A stretch of 64,000 bases of DNA from Gloeophyllum trabeum ATCC 11539. Lineage: Eukaryota; Basidiomycota; Agaricomycetes; Gloeophyllales; Gloeophyllaceae. The DNA lies in NCBI RefSeq assembly GCF_000344685.1, contig NW_006920421.1, positions 1,349,874 through 1,413,873 of the forward strand, written 5' to 3'. Numbering within the stretch: the first letter of the stretch is position 1; every line of letters begins with the position of its first letter. The notes beneath the pieces were generated by a model that saw only the letters and a list, made by a program, of their open reading frames with translations, was not told the DNA's origin and did not search any database. The translations under genes were made by a program, and so were the position numbers. This document shows positions 55,187 through 64,000 of this stretch, piece by piece.

Positions 55187-55613
55187 ACTGACCTCAAGGT
55201 GTAGTCCGCCAAATTGAGGTCTACAGCTTGTTACATACTTTCGGCACTATACGGTACTAGGCGCCTTTTGATGTTACCCCGCACTTCTGTCGGTGGCGTG
55301 AACAGATTCGGGATGAAGTCGGAGTTTCCTAGCTTGATTCCTCCCTCCTGCATCGAGTGCGGGTACTGCGTCTGCTCTTCGGCGATGACAGCGACGACCC
55401 GAAGGCAAGCACTAACTGCGCCCTACTACGGGCGCCAACAAATGGCAACCGCGGACTTCTGGACCGCTGTAATATGCAGAGCGATTCCATTTATCTAAAA
55501 TTAAAACATGGAGGCTGTTAGTGTTGCATCAAGAGCATGAACACGCCAGCATTCCTCGAGGCTCCACCGCTCTACACGTACTTTGTCGTGGACTATCCTC
55601 TACCCAGCGCGAC
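55187..55613. other. divergent promoter region
   Basis: A 427-bp region shared by the MFS gene (-) and the Ras-like gene (+). No clear TATA box. Confidence 0.4.
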
Positions 55614-56640
55614 ATGAGTGCAAGCATTGATATTCCAGAGAAAGTGGCAGAGAAGCCCAATTCCAGGGAGCATTGGAAGATATGCATCCTCGGAGACATG
55701 GGCGTCGGGAAGACAGCTTTAGCGGAGGGCGTAAGTACACATCTGCGCTCTGTACAGGTTAGAAGAAGAGAGCTAGAGTTTATTGACAATTCGCTGGCAC
55801 TAGTTTCTCGGGCGTGCTGGTATGCAATATAGGTTTCCATGGCTGGGAATGGTCGTACTGACAGGGTGATTCAAACGCCAATGAACCTTATAGCTGACTC
55901 TGGAGTGCGCCCACTTTTTCAATGTATCGTTGCGGATACTGACTTATTGATCCTCTGGCAGTCTCCAGAGGGTCTAGCCATTGCCAAAGAGATCACAGTA
56001 GATGGGCGGACTAGCACTATCGAGATCTTCGACCCGGTTGACACCGGTAGGTAGCAATATTATGGCAAACATCGCCTGCTGATTGTCTTGTATAGACCCA
56101 TCCGAACCGCTCGTCTTCCGTCCTGGCCAAGGGATACAGTAAGCCCCCCCCCCCCCGCGTCTAGCAGTTCTACATTCGTGTACTCATTAAGTCTTTGTTC
56201 GCTGCAGAGAAGCGGACGCTTTTATCCTGCTATACTCTATAACCTTCCGCGGCTCCTTCGACCGCCTCACCTCTTTCCACTCGCATATTCACGAGCAGCA
56301 TACCAAGTCCCAGCATGGTCCCCCTTTCATCCTCGTCGGCAACATGTCCGACATGGACGAATCAGACCCGGAGGCTCGGGAAGTGAATACCGACGAGGCG
56401 GAGGAGCTGGCGAAGAAGTGGGGCTGCGCGTTCTACGAGACGAGCGTCAAGGCCAACCTGCGCAACGTGGATAACGTATTCGAAGAGCTCGTTAGGGAGA
56501 CGAGGAAGAAGGCCGCAGCGGACGGTATGGGTAAAGGTAATGAGAAGCGAGAGGAAGACACACCGGGGAAGAAGGACGAAGTGGAGGACGAGGATCGTCA
56601 TGGATCGAAGTGTTGTGGCCGTGGGTGTGTCATCATGTAG
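55614..56640 (+). CDS. Ras-like small GTPase with degenerate G motifs
   Basis: A Ras-superfamily protein of about 220 residues. Exon 1 from ATG 55614 has the P-loop GDMGVGKTAL (G1). Later exons give SPEGLAIAKEITVDGRTSTI and EIFDPVDTDP, in place of the G3 DTAGQ, then FRPGQGIQEADAFILLYSI (its codons cross an intron with a 13-C run at 56144-56156). RGSFDRLTSFHSHIHEQH matches Ras helix 3. G4 reads GNMSDMD where NKxD is normal, and G5 reads ETSVK. The C-terminus is Lys-rich with CCGRGCVIM, a CaaX box (Met favours farnesylation) with upstream Cys for palmitoylation, so it should be membrane-bound. The altered G3/G4 suggest weak or atypical guanine binding. Confidence 0.78.
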
Positions 56641-57439
56641 AGCGAACTGTGTGGGTCGCTGCGTATGGTTTCTTTCATGCATACTTCGGATCGATCATGG
56701 ACGGGCTCTCGGACTACTAATATTCAGTTAGGTTTACTTCTATCACGATCGTCATGCAATCATCCTCTCCCTTGGTGCCTTCGACCAGAGCGCTCGCAAG
56801 AACATCAGCATCTGTAAAAATTCGAACGTTGCACATTCGCATCCTGCTTCCCTCTTAACTTATGCTGTTGCTCTTATATAAAGTACGCGACCAGGGGATT
56901 CAAATCGACCTCGAGGTTGGGCAGCATGAAAGTGGAGGACCGTCGTCATAGACTCGAGGATCCCGCCGCCGACGCCATCAAATGTGTGAGAAACCCGCCA
57001 CGGACAATCTCCTATGGAGTACCGCGTCGTTTCTTTGTCTGTAACAGCGTCGTCGACACCGCGTTCATAGAACAGTAGCGTCAGTGCCGTCGCAGTCCAG
57101 GAAAGCGTAATGAATGGCGCTGACGCCCCTTTCCGGCCACGCCTCCGCCGCGCTACCTCATGCGTGCGCGACGCCGGCCGACACCGGGTAGAAACCTGTA
57201 GAAGCAAATTCTAAGGCGGCGTTCAGCGGGCTTGGTATGCCAGCGACGAGAAACGCTTGCAGCCTTACGGCCACCACCTACACCCAACTGGGTCGCTAGT
57301 GCAAGGTAAGTGCGCCCGTTGGCTCGCTGTTGCGAGTTGGTTGATGGTCTGCGAAGTTCACCTCTTGTCTTCACGCCGTCTAGCTTGAGCGTGCTCTGTT
57401 AGGACGTAAGTGACGCCCTTTGCTCGAGCTGTATCGCCC
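56641..57439. other. intergenic, nothing recognised
   Basis: No coding exon is supported. The upstream in-frame GTG at 57410 belongs to the open frame of the next gene but is not used as its start. Confidence 0.4.
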
Positions 57440-58294
57440 ATGTTTCCCAACCTTGAGCGCAGGCTGTCCCCACTGTCTCGCGTCACGGCACCTACCATGC
57501 ATGACCAAACCCCTGTATCCTCCCACTTCGACGGAGTTGAGGTACCAGGAACATCTGACATGGTGGATGAACACCCGGACGGAGGCCAGAAAGAGGAGTA
57601 TCTTTCTGCATTCGGAGCCCCGTCGGGCAAGCCGAACTACAGCGGCGTTCTATACGGCCCACGGAGGATCGCGCCTCTAGACTATGAGTCTGAGACGCCG
57701 CGCCCGCCCGTCTTCTACACCGAGGCCCTGACGGCGCCTCACAACGTCCAGAAGAACTCGCGCCCCGACCCTGCTATCGCCGATGTTCAAAAGCCACCTC
57801 ATACGACTTCCATGCCATACTCGCACATGGGCGTGTATCGTGGCCCGGATATGTTAGGGTCGTGGAGCGACGGAGAGATATCTCCAGCTACATCCAGCGG
57901 CACCCCCAGCGCCGACGAGGAGACGCGGCGCCCTGGGCTGCTGATGCACGCGCCCACGGCACCACCACCTTACCCCCAGCCGACAGACATGTTCTCCTGG
58001 ATTGAAGCTCAAGGCACCATGAGGTCACCGTCACCTCCCGGCCCTTTGTCCGCCCCTCTAGACCCGGTACCAGTGGGCGACTATCCTTCCAGCCTGATAT
58101 CCATGGATCGGCCTTATAATTGGATTGAGGACGTGACCGCCGACCAAGCCATCGAAGCGCATGGTTTCAAACGCTGCGGAGGCTGCTCCATCTCCTACCG
58201 CGTTACGGATGGTAAGCGGTGCAGGTGTACTCCGTCTGAGGGCGACGGAGAGCGCCCCAGCAATCGCTTGGGTTATTTTACTGCTCCACGCTGA
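57440..58294 (+). CDS. proline-rich disordered protein with C-terminal Cys motif
   Basis: I do not recognise this family. A single exon from ATG 57440 gives about 284 residues rich in Pro, Ser and Gly. Features are SAFGAPSGKPNYSGVLYGPR, a repeated F/Y-x-WIE motif (MFSWIEAQG and PYNWIEDV), and a C-terminal cluster HGFKRCGGCSISYRV followed by KRCRC. The CGGC...CRC cluster could bind metal. WIE repeats may be short docking motifs. The codon bias and lack of stops over 850 bp support a real gene. Start alternatives are the ATG at 57497 or the GTG at 57410. Confidence 0.6.
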   Translation: MFPNLERRLSPLSRVTAPTMHDQTPVSSHFDGVEVPGTSDMVDEHPDGGQKEEYLSAFGAPSGKPNYSGVLYGPRRIAPLDYESETPRPPVFYTEALTAPHNVQKNSRPDPAIADVQKPPHTTSMPYSHMGVYRGPDMLGSWSDGEISPATSSGTPSADEETRRPGLLMHAPTAPPPYPQPTDMFSWIEAQGTMRSPSPPGPLSAPLDPVPVGDYPSSLISMDRPYNWIEDVTADQAIEAHGFKRCGGCSISYRVTDGKRCRCTPSEGDGERPSNRLGYFTAPR

Positions 58295-59069
58295 ACATCA
58301 TCGTATCTGACTAATTGATGCATTGTGATCCAATACTATATCAGCTACAGTATGTCGAGGTGTATTCCGGGCAGGCTCTAAGATACGCTTTCTGTATGCT
58401 ATGCGTGTGCACGTACCAATGTATCTATACATCACAGAATTTTCGAGACAGGTGCGAAATCGTTGCGAGGCTGATTGGTGTTCTTCCATTTTGTCTCCTC
58501 GAAAATTTCAGCACTCCTGTTTTCCTGTTCGTCTCCGTGGAAAGTCTAAGCAAAGTCTATGTACATAAGAGCACTTGGCCAGCCAGGCCAGGGGTGAGCA
58601 CGAGAGGCAAATCCTTAATTTCGACAAGATCTGATAGATCTTGTGTGTCTCGGCTTCTGGATCTGGAGCGGAAAGGAGCTTCCAAACTTCTCGTCGACGT
58701 CGTCGTTGCGATGCCACAATGTGCCACATCGTCGTCAACGTTCCAACAGCTTTCAGTCAGTTGGAACCCGTCGTTCACGGCGTTGAGCAATCGTCTCCGT
58801 AAAATTTCTATTCCCTATTTTGAGGATGCCGCAAATTTAGCTTGCAGATTCAGCTGCCACCCAGTGGCACCGCTGAAATACCCCTCTTTCCAGCCGGCTT
58901 GGCCGGAAGAAAATTCTGGTCGCCATGAGACACTTCGGCGTTGCGTCGGCTTCGCAAATCTCGTCCACAGATCTAGTTCGATCGTAGGGATCGGGCACAA
59001 CTCTCCATAACTCATGTGCTCCCCTGCCCGACTGAGTCGTAGCTTGAACCTGTGCTTTTCAGATGTGCC
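58295..59069. other. intergenic, nothing recognised
   Basis: An open frame of 231 codons exists on the plus strand, but it lacks any recognisable motif, so I do not call it. Confidence 0.35.
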
Positions 59070-61123
59070 ATGGAGCTCCCCACTGTGCCCACTCTTGAAG
59101 GCCACCCCGTGGCCTCAACGTTTGGGATACTGCTCATCTCGCTCGTGATCAGTGCAATGTGAGCTTGGTCGCGCTTTCCTGAAGGATTTGCTCCGAATTA
59201 ACCTCTGCGTAACAGTTTTTATGGCGTTACCCTCCTGCAAACGTGCGTCACTTTCTTGCAGAGTGGGATGGCTGCGTCTTACATTGTTTTAGATATATTT
59301 ATTACAGGTCTGTTCGCCTGTGGGTAGTATCGGTTGCCGCGTGACTGAACGGGCCCTAGGCAGTACCCTCAAGACCCCCTCATTCAGAAGATTATTGTAC
59401 GTCTTGCTTCATCGAGACCTGATCTCTCATCTAACACGACGGGGTTTTCAGGTCGCCTTCCTCTGGTACGTTGCACTACCAAATATGAAGGGGCTACCCC
59501 TCCTAAGTCAAGCTAGGTTTCTCGATACGATGCACCTAATATTTTGTACAATCACTATCTATTGGTACGGTCTTTCTCCATCCCGAGGCTATAAACACAG
59601 TCTCAAGCATTTCGCGCAGGTTTCTTGTGGCCAACTATGGGAAACCTGAAACGCTGGACTCGTCCACTTGGTGAGATTTTCTCTTGCCATGCTTTGGCCG
59701 CTGATTCTCACTCATCTCTAGGAGCATGAACGTGAGTCAATTACCTACAGAGGTATTGGTGGAACTCTGACACAACGCCGGCCTGGAAGCTGCAAACTGA
59801 TTTCAATGTACGTATTTCGGACCCCCCTGCCCCAATCCTAGCTTAACCTCCGTCACAGGGGCTTGTGGGGTTAATCGTCCAATTGTGAGTCAAAAAATCC
59901 GGTATAAGCCCCGCTTAATCCGATCTCTATCTTCAGTTTTTTCGCGCGCCGGGTTTGGCTACGTGAGTGGTTACTACAGGTTGACTGTCCTTTGATGTTT
60001 ACATCGATACCCAGTGAGCTTCAACTGGCTTCTTGTATCCACAATTGTGAGTCGTGATCCGTGATAGCTCTCTGCTCTTGACTTATTTGAGGGATGAACC
60101 AGTGTATACTTTCAGCCCTTCATTTTGGTAAGGATAGGATATCCATACGATGCTTCATATAACATTTATGTCTTATATTCCGTACATAGTCCTGGGAATC
60201 GGTAAGTTGTGCTCCAGCATCATTATCATTGCACCTTCTCACCGTCCGTCGACAGTTTTTACAGTGGAAGCGTACGTGGAAACCTGTCTCGGTAATCTAG
60301 TAATTAATACGATAGCGGCACACAGGTTCCAACTGGGACACATTTCGAAATACAGGGTTTTGACGGTGAGTAAACCATGCAGAGATCTACTTGCCCTGGC
60401 TCAGATGATGTAGTGGATTACGTGCCTCGGCTTCAGTGCAGCCGCGGTCGCGGACATCCTGATCGCCGCGGCGATGTGCTATTACCTCGCTCAGCGACGG
60501 ACGGAGTTTCGAAAGTGAGCAGGCCGCATACTCCGTATGTCCCCTTGTGCTGACTGGATTGCCCAGGACGAATGATGTTATCACGACGCTCATGCTCTAC
60601 AGCATCAACACTGGCCTTCTCACGAGGTCAGTGTCCTTGATATTTATCATCCTGGCCTTGAATGCTGACGCGTCCGAGCAGCATCGTCGCCACGGCTTGT
60701 GTGATATCAGTAAGTCCTAGGCGCATATGTCTCTCGTTGACACTTCCTCATGACCGCTAGTTCGCGATATCACCCACAAGTTTCATCTGGCTTAGCTTCT
60801 TCTGGGTCTTAGGGAAATGTGAGGATCCCTCCGTTCCGTGTCGTAACTACATCTGACATCATGCACAGGTTATGTGAACTCTCTTCTCGGAATGTATGTC
60901 CTCGGATGGTCCGCATCGTCCGCCATTTGACCAGGTCACTCACGGCATACACAGGCTTAACAGCAGACAGCATGTGCGCGAAAAAGGCCATCAAAGACCG
61001 ACATTTGTCGAGCTGGACGTGACAAATCCGTCGGATTCTTCAGGTCGATCGGGAAGGCCCAGGAGGACAGACAATGGGGTGAGCCATAACATCGTTATAG
61101 AAAATACCCTGCTCGATAGGTGA
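59070..61123 (+). CDS. DUF6534-type multi-spanning membrane protein
   Basis: A clearer member of the basidiomycete DUF6534 family. From ATG 59070 the exons give VASTFGILLISLVISAI, FYGVTLLQT, a 14-nt micro-exon YIYY, RQYPQDPLIQKIIVAFLW, FLDTMHLIFCTITIYW and FLVANYGKPETLDSSTW. Later exons give GFSAAAVADILIAAAMCYYL, RRTEFRKTNDVITTLMLYSI, NTGLLTR, SIVATACVIS, FAISPTSFIWLSFFWVLGK and CYVNSLLGMLNSRQHVREK, then a hydrophilic tail. About seven helices are expected; function is unknown. The gene has more than ten short exons. All visible family blocks are present in order, unlike the copy at 4.2-6.3 kb. Confidence 0.78.
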
Positions 61124-61488
61124 CACCTGCAATGCAGGAAAATATGGGTATTGCGATATCAGTGGAGACGACTACGAAACACGACTTCCCCCAGTCATCC
61201 AGTGCCTTGGATATTCGCGCCGAGTTTCACAAGCCTGCGAGCTTGCACGATGTAGACGTGTGAAGTATCTTACTGGTAGCTTATGGATCACGTTCCTTTC
61301 AATTGTCCAGTAGCAGTTCTGGTCATTCATATACACAGTGGGAAGAATAGTCTGAGTGTCTGAGCCGGATTCGTTATCCGAATTCCGAAGGCTCTCCGCC
61401 CCCATATCCGGTTCTTAGCTTCATATCCTTAGCCTATATGTAGCCTCACACTCCTCTCTTGCAATCCCCGCTACATTTGCTCTCTCGA
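61124..61488. other. intergenic, AIG2-like gene promoter
   Basis: No coding exon is recognised. Confidence 0.4.
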
Positions 61489-62341
61489 ATGGCTCCGAAC
61501 CTCAGGCCGAGGAAGACGTACGCAGCTTTCTTCTATGGCACCCTCCTTCATCCGAAGATCTTGAAGCGCGTAATCGGAAACGACGGATCACATCTGCAGA
61601 TATGCCCTGCTGTGTTGCTGGTCAGCAGTTAATTGCAGGATATGTACTTAGAGATCGTCTGAACTGCGTGCACGTTCTGCTCTTTGTAGGATCACACCAG
61701 ACATCATGTCAAGGTAGACTTTAATTCAGACCTGTTTGATTGACTTTGCCTATGTTCGTCCTCAGCATGCCGATTATCCGGCGGTGGTACCTTATGAGAA
61801 GAGCCGCGTCTTCTTCGACAAGGAGCTCGAGCCCGAAGAGAGATCAGTCAGGGGGACGCTGGTGACGGGTCTCAATAAGCGCGACATGGATTTCTTGGAT
61901 ACGTTCGAAGGGGATGTAAGTGATCATTCCTCCTGAGGTGTTGGACAATATACCCATGCCCTGCGTAAGGAATACGAAAGGAAGACCGTCCCGGTCTATC
62001 CCCTGAGTTCGTTCATGCCGCTCAACTCGGTCTCAGATGACCCGTCCTCGGCGGACTCGAAAACTATAGCACCCCCATCAGCACCTTCGCTCCCCCCTAT
62101 ATCTTCCCTATCGTCTCCAGTCGAAGCCCAAACATACATTTGGGCCGCATCACTGAAACAGCTGAATAAGGATATTTGGGAATACGAGACATTCGTGCGT
62201 GAAAATGCCTGGAAATGGGTCGGCGAGGAGAAAGATGACGCTGTGAGTGCCGATGATGATCGCGAGATGTACTATACGGAAGTGGAGAGGCGCAGGGAAA
62301 TGGGCGGCAATATTGTGCGAGTGGGCGGCGATGAGATATGA
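61489..62341 (+). CDS. AIG2-like / gamma-glutamylcyclotransferase-fold protein
   Basis: Fold of the gamma-glutamylcyclotransferase/AIG2 superfamily, which cyclises gamma-glutamyl amines; the substrate here is unknown. ATG 61489 gives KTYAAFFYGTLLHPKILKRV, with the family's FxYGTL nucleotide-free binding motif. Short exons follow with DHTRHHVKHADYPAVVP and VRGTLVTGLNKRDMDFLDTF, where FEGDEY holds the conserved catalytic-type Glu region. The last exon has ERKTVPVYPL, a Ser/Pro-rich insert of about 45 residues, and the C-terminal TYIWAASLKQLNKDIWEYET. The stop is at 62339-62341. The Ser/Pro insert between the last strand and the terminal helix is longer than in small family members. Confidence 0.82.
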
Positions 62342-64000
62342 TGGTGAGTCGCCGGGACTCGCTTTATGATGTTCATGTGGCTCATGCGCTCGATGCATGA
62401 CAGGATTCTACTAGACCTGTTCTTGATAGATACTTGCTTGGGAATAGGTTCGACCAACCGTGCATTCTGGTAACAATTGACTTCGCAGACTGCACTAAGT
62501 ATCACTGCGCTTGGTGCACGGAGTATCTCTCCTGCAGGTTTCGCAAAGACTGTCCTCGATCCATGATGACTAAGACCTTTGGTGCTAATTCTTCTCCAGG
62601 ATCAAGACGATTGCTGGCCGATGCCTTCCGATATATGCATGGTTCTCTGGAAGCCAGTGAGACAGATGAGAGGCTGGGGGCATCAAGGAAGGTCACGAAC
62701 GAGCTCGAGTTTGGCTACCAATGCTCAAAAGTCGGGCTGAGTTCACTCCGATTCGGGCAGTGTAAATCCGAGGTTCCTTCAGTCAGCGGATGCCAGTGAT
62801 ATCGTCAGTCGGGGACATAGCGACATTTTCAAGGATTGGCTCCGGCCTGCAGGTCCTGGCTCATTAGCCAGACATCTGGCCTCAAGGACTGCGCACAGGC
62901 CTCACTGCCGCACATTCTTGATATGCGCACCTGTATCTTCTGCATCCGCAATGGGATTCAGCCTACAGCAGGACGGTTGTTCGCGATGGCAGGAGTATAT
63001 CTCCACTTCCACCGCCTCGAGACTACGGGACGCCCTCTTCACTTTCGAGTTAAGCATCAACGCAAGCTCCTTGCAGTGGGTCCGTATGTGTCACCCCAGT
63101 TAGACTTGAGCCAGGCTGGCTCGAAGGCAGGATCGGTGAAGCAGTCATCGGGGTTAGCGGCATTCCTGATTATGATTCCGGCTAACATGACGGTACGCAG
63201 AAGTACCGTGGAGGATTGCAGATTGAGGCAAGAGTTTGGTAAACGGTAGGACGCACGGGCAAGCTCGGTACAGGTTGGTTCCGTACATTTATGACCCTGA
63301 AATCGACTTATGGTTCAGTTATAAGTCGGTTCTCATCTCTGGCGCTCAACCTCTCGTGAACTCACCAATAATCAATCATGACATATTCAAAGCCACATCT
63401 CCTACAAAGATAGCCTTTCAAACCTGGAAACACAGACGTAGGCATTCGAGGGTATAATTAGCTGCATATATGGACGTATATACTCTCACCTGGAGCTTTC
63501 ATATCCTACCTTTACGCTTACTAGCAATAATCTTCTTGCCGCAGTGACTCGTGCATCATGTGCGCCGGACTTACGGGGGAACCGAATGTATATGGACGTA
63601 ACGTAACGTACACGAGCAAGCGATGTCCACGATGTCCTGATCCTTCCCCCGAGTGCCCCGGGCGTTAATCATGAGAAACGCAGTATATATACATCAGCTG
63701 CTGGCCCGAAATACTTTGATGGCTCGATAGTTCCCCCTACATTTGCACCGTTGGAATGTCGCTGCTACGTGTGCCGCTTGCCCTCACTTCGGTTGTGGCA
63801 CTCCATACCTCTTTCAGCAATCCTAACAAATCGGTATCCAATGAAGAAGTCACAAAGTACGCGAATGCCGAAGCCCCAGCGTGGCTTTTCGTACCTGTAT
63901 CGTGGAAGGTATGTACCTTCACATCCTCTTGCCACACCTCAGCTCAAGCTTCAATCCTGGTAGGTCTACGCATGGACAAGCTTGATAGGCGAGACAGCGG
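62342..64000. other. 1.7-kb right edge, nothing recognised
   Basis: Short open frames of 60-137 codons exist, but none has a recognisable domain or a consistent intron chain. A gene cut by the window end cannot be excluded. Confidence 0.35.

Noticed and set aside
58315..59010. A 231-codon plus-strand frame as a gene
   Set aside because: No motif or start context supports it, and it lies in an otherwise ordinary intergenic region before the DUF6534 gene.

Overview
The window is a piece of a filamentous basidiomycete genome, most likely Agaricomycetes. Genes carry many short GT-AG introns (about 50-75 bp). Families seen here that are typical of mushroom-forming fungi are DUF6534 membrane proteins, a DUF6589 protein, an OBAP/DUF1264 protein and a Kre9/Knh1-like secreted protein. 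There are also several DNA transposons and Copia retrotransposons. I see no rRNA, tRNA or CRISPR.

Left part (1-23 kb): a decayed Copia element with gag, PBS and 5' LTR (about 455-3705). Then a DUF6534 membrane protein gene (about 4230-6290), a secreted Knh1-like protein (6611-7140), an NmrA-like NAD(P)-binding protein (9186-10655) and a TIR MITE that contains an assembly gap (11429-12895). These are followed by an M20 peptidase (12995-15214), a small unknown protein (15486-16070), glutathione peroxidase (19622-20510) and an OBAP/DUF1264 gene (20821-23356) split by a Tc1/mariner-like element with 328-bp inverted repeats.

Centre (23,787-38,078): the most interesting structure. A pair of 96-bp terminal inverted repeats, flanked by a perfect 9-bp duplication AGCACTTAG, encloses exactly two host-strand genes that converge with 11 bp between their stop codons: a RecQ-like helicase (+) and a DUF6589 protein (-). 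Two Copia elements are nested in the DUF6589 gene. Each has its own 5-bp target duplication, and removing both in silico restores one continuous coding sequence of about 959 codons. Without them the unit is about 5.97 kb. A 100-bp MITE at 44501-44600, with an 8-bp duplication, consists of 46 bp of one end and 54 bp of the other end of this unit. That indicates that the termini are recognised by a transposition machinery. I infer a helicase-plus-DUF6589 DNA transposon family.

Right part (38.6-64 kb): a small secreted protein, VPS28 (ESCRT-I), a tandem array of four diverged paralogues of unknown function (41008-47615), a coiled-coil protein, a mucin-like GPI protein, an MFS transporter, a Ras-like GTPase with degenerate G motifs, a proline-rich protein, a second DUF6534 gene and an AIG2-like protein.

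Both N runs (11945-12371 and 35598-36209) are flanked by near-identical overlapping sequence (440 and 503 bp), so both look like unmerged contig ends rather than true gaps.
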